This document shows, piece by piece, positions 59,160-64,000 of a stretch of DNA of 64,000 nt. How positions within the stretch are numbered: the stretch's first letter is position 1; each line of letters begins with the position of its first letter. The notes under the pieces are model-generated. The model did no database searches. It worked only from the letters and a program-made list of their open reading frames with translations, and was not told the origin of the DNA. The position numbers and the translations under genes were made by a program. The stretch comes from Chromera velia. Its lineage: Eukaryota > Sar > Chromeraceae. Location: contig JAHBMJ010004820.1 in assembly GCA_018398765.1 (NCBI GenBank), positions 1-64,000 of the forward strand, written 5' to 3'.

Positions 59160-59576
59160 TGTTCTAATGTTTTTAAGTATACATGCACGTTTTTACCTAG
59201 CCTGAGGTTTTTACTCCTATAGTAGACTGGCAGCGTCACTGGCTTTCAAGTGATGCAGTGTTACGTTCTTAATTTTATACTGCACGCGTTTTTTCTGAGC
59301 GGGCTTTGACCATGCATTCGTTGCTTGCAATGGCCCTCTGATCACGCAGCCTCGCTTATTGACGCTAGAAGACCTTCTGTACCCTGTCCGAGTTCCCAAA
59401 TACAAAGCCCAACACCAAGCCGGGAGGCCAAACGAGATCGCACAGCCACCGACCTAGCGCTGGGGTAGAAAAGCCGCGTCTCCTCCCCAGGCTCCCCCTG
59501 TTCTGCTCCCCTCAACTCCCGAAAAGCGACCACATGTTCTCCCTCCCTTTCCAACCACTGCACTGACGCAGCATCC
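59160..59576. repeat. Right copy of the 417-bp direct repeat flanking the LINE
   Basis: Starts TGTTCTAATGTTTTTAAG directly after the LINE (AAGT)n tail and ends GACGCAGCATCC inside CHID1-like exon 3. Its partner is 53957-54373. The repeat therefore covers the 3' flank and most of the last coding exon of the CHID1-like gene. Confidence 0.93.
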
Positions 59577-61223
59577 CGGAAGGACCGCACTTGATCAATG
59601 AACTGCCTGCCAAGAACATGCTCCCCCCTGCCTCCGGCTGCACGCAGTCCGTAAAAGTTCAGGCCGAGGAGCGGTGTGGGTGCCCCCGAAGTTTGTGCCG
59701 CTACTGCAGCCAGGGGTGCCAGTGTGCTCTCAACCCACGGCAAAGGAGCCAGAGGTCCGGGGTGAGAGGGCGAAGAGAAGTCGTAAGTGTTCACGCTTAC
59801 CTGTGAAGGGTCGGTTCATCATGCAAAAGAGAAAAGGCGGAGACGTCCAACAAGGAGGAAAAAACTAAAAGCGATTCAGGCTACACGGTCATGCAAATGT
59901 GCGCATTCAGGCGAAGTGAGCAGATTCTCATCCACGTATGAAGAAGTAAACACTCAAAGCTCGGCCGCCTTCCCGCCACTTGCTTGCCAATGGTCTTGCA
60001 GTGCATGGGAGTGCAGCGAGAGGAGAAACGTCGGCATGAGGACTGGAAGGAAGTCGGGTTCGATCATTCTTCAAAAAGTACACAGCTAGGCAGCCTCAGA
60101 CACAACAGGCGGTGCATGTGCAAATAGTATTACGGAGATGCATGCGGATGTATTCAGATACACTCACATCCATCGACTCCTCACTCAAAAAGGCGCTACT
60201 GTTCTTTCCTTTTCTTCTGTCATTACTTACGAAAGACAGAAGGGCAGACAGGTAGGCAGACAGGGAGATAGACACCCACATAGACAGAGAGGAAATAAAC
60301 GGTCCAGTAAAGGGATCAGCAGAAAAAACAGTCGAGATAAGGAAGGAAGGAACCACAGCCAGCCTCTTCCCCCCCCCCCCCCCCNNNNNNNNNNNNNNNN
60401 NNNNNNNNNNNNNNNNNNNNNNNNNNNNNNNNNNNNNNNNNNNNNNNNNNNNNNNNNNNNNNNNNNNNNNNNNNNNNNNNNNNNNNNNNNNNNNNNNNNN
60501 NNNNNNNNNNNNNNNNNNNNNNNNNNNNNNNNNNNNNNNNNNNNNNNNNNNNNNNNNNNNNNNNNNNNNNNNNNNNNNNNNNNNNNNNNNNCTGACCATG
60601 CTGACAGCACCCGCGAGTGCCTTGAGGTCCTCTGTCCCAAAGGACTTCAAATCGGGGGGCACTACAAGAATCAGCTCAAGGGGGGTAGAGACACTCCCCG
60701 TTTTCTTCAAGATAGACCCGACAGACCGAATCAGCTTCCTCAACCCCTCTCGTAAAACTTCAAGGTTCCGCACAGGCAAAAGCGACCAGAGTTCCAACAC
60801 AACCCCATCCAGACCGAACTCTTCGCATAGGGACGCCAACAGAATTCCCACAGCCTCCCCCTCACCCTCTGGGTTGTTCACCACCAATCTCATCACATCT
60901 GCCTGACTCAGCTGGTCCAGAATTACTCGTGGAACGATCTTTACTCTCCTTCTTCCTCCCTCCCCTCCGTCTCCCCCCTTCCCAAATCTCACTTCCTCCA
61001 TCCACCCAAAGTCGACGTCGTGCTTCCCCGTGACCGCATACGAAGAAGGAGACGGAGACGGAGAGGAGGCAGAACTCCCCCTGAGTTGGAACCAGACGGG
61101 AGACACGTGCGTGAACGCATTCCGGTGGGACTTCGCCAAATCGTACCTGCAAAGGAACCGCACCCCCCCCTTTTTTTTCTTTTGTCGCAGCGCGATGGCG
61201 TTGCATCTCTCCCTCCCTCTCTG

Positions 61224-61264
<41 letters not shown>

Positions 61265-61285
61265 GTCTGTCTGTCTGTCTGTCTG

Positions 61286-61338
<53 letters not shown>

Positions 61339-61987
61339 CCTGGAATGAGTGGCCCTCTCCGTTTTCTTGTACGCCCTCCCAGGCCCCGCTACACTGTGCT
61401 CGTCTGAGTTTGGAAGCCAATAGATAGACAGGCCGAAAGGCCATTCATTGCACGGCAAAGACCAACGAAGAGTCCAGCCGCATTAGGCGACCGGCGTGGA
61501 TGAACTTGACCACATGAAACGAATCTTACGCATACAAATGTGCATGACGCTTTAGGCAATGAAGAACTAAAACGAAAAATCCAGGAGAGAAGAACGACCG
61601 CCCTCCTCACCCACCCGACCCGAGAGAGTTCCACGGCGTCACATAAGCGAGTACTGGCCTTGAAGGACCTCCAACGATCTCCGGGGCTTTCCACTCTCTC
61701 TCTAGGGCGTCAACTAACGAGTCCACATCCGATACCTCTCCCCCCTTTTTCTCTTTCTCCTTCCCCCCAACTGGGTAGAAGTACACGATAAGCACGCACA
61801 CGATGGGCGGCAGAGCCCGCTTAAAGAGTATCCAAGTGAATTTGTACCAATTAATTCGGTACCTTCGGGTAGTGATGCGGGCAGGAGAGTCGGATGAGGT
61901 CCCAGATGCCGAGGAGACATTCTTTTGCTGCTGCTGCTGCTGCTGTAGCTGCTTTTGTTTTACACTTTTTCCGCTTTTAGCTACCAT
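59342..61987 (-). CDS. CHID1-like GH18 (chitinase-fold) protein with N-terminal membrane anchor (3 exons, 461 aa)
   Basis: Minus-strand exons: 61611-61987, 60597-61146, 59342-59800; phases 2 and 0 agree, stop TGA. A Gln run (coded by CAG) lies near residues 13-20. A single hydrophobic segment (PPIVCVLIVYFYPV) near 58-71 suggests a type II anchor. The GH18 domain starts with VLAYVTPWNS and runs through FTHVSPVWFQL, GKHDVDFGWM, LDGVVLELW, LILVVPPDL, NTYDFSS, LLGLNFYG and CIWELGQG, in the same order as vertebrate CHID1 (stabilin-interacting chitinase-like protein). The catalytic DxxDxDxE motif is reduced to LDGVVLEL, which keeps the final Glu. CHID1 itself is regarded as a sugar-binding lectin-like protein in the secretory/lysosomal route; that role here is inferred. 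Exon 2 ends at ATG followed by GTCAG, so the 207-N gap falls in intron 2 and the coding sequence appears complete. Confidence 0.9.
60385..60591. other. Assembly gap (207 N) after a poly-C tract
   Basis: The gap begins after a run of about 16 C and ends 5 bp outside exon 2 of the CHID1-like gene, at its donor. It lies in intron 2. Confidence 0.97.
61217..61333. repeat. (CT)n/(CTGT)n/(TG)n compound microsatellite in CHID1-like intron 1
   Basis: On the minus strand this reads (CA)n, (GACA)n and (GA)n between the donor at 61610 and the acceptor of exon 2 at 61147. Confidence 0.93.
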
Positions 61988-63657
61988 TCTGTTGTGAAAG
62001 GTGAGTATCTGTACTCTACAAGAGGAGGTCGTCTTGCCAACCCTGACCTGCACCTCCCCTTCCACAAAAGTCTGTATAGACGGATGGGCTCTGCAAAAAA
62101 AAAAGGTGCGAGTTTAAGAGACAGGCAGGAGCAGACCCAGCATGAAGCAGACGCATAAACTTCGGATATCAAGAGGGTTGGATAATTGTGGCAGGTAGGT
62201 AAATCCGAAATTGTGCTCAGGATTCTGACAGATTCCGGAACATCAAATCGAAATCTGGCATCTAGACCGCGCCTTCTACAACTGTCATGACAATTCAGGC
62301 AATTTCAGGCATGCAAAAAGACAGTCTTTATCTGACATGTGACAATTGATCTGACATCACGTCAGAGACTCAGAGATCTCACGGAGACGGAATGTAGCAG
62401 TATATCTGCAGCCGCTGCGGTGAAATTTCGACTGAGCTCAGCTAATGCTCAGCTATGCTGAGCTAGATCGCATGCATGCGATGACATGCATGCATACGCA
62501 GGCCGGGAGAGTGCGCGTATACGGCCGCGGGGCATGGCCGGCCGGGGCGCATGACTATAGCCGAATAGCCGACTATTCGGGAGCATGCAGTAAAAGCAAA
62601 ATTGCTGATCAGCTGTATCAGGGTAATCGAAGTCATACCTATTTTCGTCGCTGGTAGTCGTAGGACGGAACAAATCGACAAACTAGGTTAGATCCGCCTC
62701 TCATATATGGGGACGCGGCATGCATGAAAAAACCCTTAATCATCAAATTGCAGATCGCAGCTATTAGGGGGGCGTCAGCATATATCAGGAGAGCAAGAGG
62801 AAAACATTGTCTAGGCGCCGGAGAAGGACGGCGACTAGGCTTAACGGAAGAAGTGATTTAACTGAACTAGTTAGAAAAACGCGAAGTCGATCATTATGCA
62901 TATATACAAACTATAATTCAAAATGGTTTTTCTAAAAAAAAAACTATTCGGCTACTTGAATCACATGCACGCTCATATCACCTTAGCCCTCAGCGCTCGA
63001 TCACCTCGGGGGGCAGCTCAGCTCTGCTGAGATCAATCAGGCCTTGAGATCACACGCACTCGCATAACACATTTTTTCATTTTTTAGGGAGGGGGGGGTT
63101 CGGTCTATCTCCGTCATGGTACGTTACAGTGTTGCCCGGGTTCCAAAATATTACTTAAATATGCCCCTCAAGCAGCTCATACAGAGCTGTAACCACACAT
63201 GCCTCAATTATATACTTTATGCTTACGACGCTATGCGTGCCCCTCAAGTAACTCACACGGAGTTGCACATGCATGTATATGACGCGCGCGGTCCCGAAAA
63301 GCATACTTTGCACGCCTTGCCGTGGCCCCCGCCCCATGGCAACATTAGGCAGCATACAAGACATGCCCAAGCCTCCGATGCCTGAGCTGATGGTGTGCAT
63401 CAATCAAGACCCCCTAAATAGCTCCCCGAGGCACTCACCCAACTGGTTAGGTATATTCCGTTCAATTAATGCGTCGCCGGGACACTGTCACACGGCTGCA
63501 CGTATATATAACAGCTATATAGTCCTGAAAAGTCGCCCGTAATTAAATTGTACTACATTCCATCTCTGTGCGGTGAAGGGAGTACTATATATAGAGGGAG
63601 TAGCAACGTCTAGCAACTTAATAATCGTTGTTGAGTGGACAGTCAGTCTTCGGTAAC
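61988..63657. other. Intergenic region between CHID1-like gene and right-end gene
   Basis: The two flanking genes diverge, so this region should carry both upstream regions. It contains several GCATGC palindromes (for example CGCATGCATGCGATGACATGCATGCAT at 62470-62496), a CTCAGCT/GAGCTAG-rich stretch at 62436-62466, and two CCCCTCAAG(C/T)A blocks near 63163 and 63240. No gene is recognised. Confidence 0.45.
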
Positions 63658-64000
63658 ATGTACGTGCGGTGCCTTTCTGCATGGTGGTTGCAAAATTTGG
63701 TAAGAAAATTTAGTGACGTATCTAATTCCAGCACCTCAGCCTCCTCATTCATCGAATGTTCGCTCCACAGCCTGATTCTCCCGCAGGTCCTGGAAAAGAT
63801 TACTCACCTGCAAAGAAAATTCCGGAAAAGTAGATTGGCATGTCAGCAGTATCTGATGAATTTCATAAAAAGTGCTTCGAGAGACAGGTAGGTCCTCGGA
63901 CAACAGGACGTATATACATGTCGGTGGATTTTGATCTGTTACTGATTCATTTTTCGTTCTGCTGCCAACTGTGAAGATTCCCTTCTATATCTGCAGGTGA
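63658..64000 (+). CDS. 5' end of an unrecognised gene with an IQ-like helix (partial)
   Basis: Exon 1, 63658-63699, encodes MYVRCLSAWWLQNL and ends at a strong donor GTAAGA. Exon 2, 63787-63887, follows CTCCCGCAG in matching phase and encodes VLEKITHLQRKFRKSRL then ACQQYLMNFIKSASRD, ending at GTAGGT in phase 2. LQRKFRKSRL resembles an IQ calmodulin-binding motif. An acceptor-like CTGCAG ends at 63996, but joining there would give an immediate TGA, so the real exon 3 probably lies beyond the window. No family is recognised. Without exon 3 the start and product remain provisional. Confidence 0.38.

Overview
Eukaryotic nuclear DNA from an intron-rich single-celled organism. Most genes are split into many short exons by introns of roughly 0.2-1.4 kb packed with microsatellites. 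There are no bacterial features, CRISPR arrays or operons. The mix of genes (an LSD1/polyamine-oxidase-type enzyme joined to an extended PHD finger, an ABCG half transporter, a CHID1-type GH18 protein, CHCHD2, a FAM136-like protein, a ureidoglycolate lyase-like protein, a divergent aquaporin) and the abundance of GCATGC/TGCATGCA motifs would fit an algal protist. A chromerid-like alveolate such as Chromera is my best guess, but this is inference only and no marker gene is present.

Layout. 1-4671: microsatellites, a tandem duplication and a small inverted-repeat element. 4672-19071 (+): 22-exon KDM1-like amine oxidase with a C-terminal extended PHD finger. 19072-23903: tandem repeats and a 1.55-kb PIF/Harbinger-like non-autonomous transposon. 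23904-26370 (-): FAM136-like gene. 26925-35615 (+): 13-exon ABCG half transporter, divergent from the previous gene. 35616-42384: AT-rich DNA, two copies of a dispersed repeat, and a weakly defined minus-strand coiled-coil gene. 42385-44461 (+): ureidoglycolate lyase-like gene. 44462-47618: two foldback elements. 47619-49054 (-): CHCHD2-like gene, divergent from 50045-52552 (+), an aquaporin-like gene. 52618-53079: third foldback element. 53957-59576: a 4.8-kb LINE flanked by a 417-bp direct repeat. 59342-61987 (-): CHID1-like gene. 63658 to the end: start of a further gene.

Exon models were built by hand from splice signals and reading phase. Seven models close in frame from start to stop across 43 introns, which is good internal support. 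They expose the most interesting theme: splice sites here are entangled with tandem repeats. About half of the donors carry C at +3 (GTCAGT-type), often as the first unit of a (GTCA)n run. Several acceptors sit at the edge of arrays made of duplicated acceptor sequence: 7 x 49 bp in the FAM136-like gene, 10 x 35 bp in the amine oxidase gene, and a 75-bp duplication in the ureidoglycolate lyase-like gene.

A second theme is a LINE whose 417-bp flanking duplication copies the last exon of CHID1. The outer copy differs from the in-gene copy at seven sites, all toward A/T, and the LINE's single reading frame is broken only by four TAG codons, a pattern suggesting C-to-T decay of inserted DNA.
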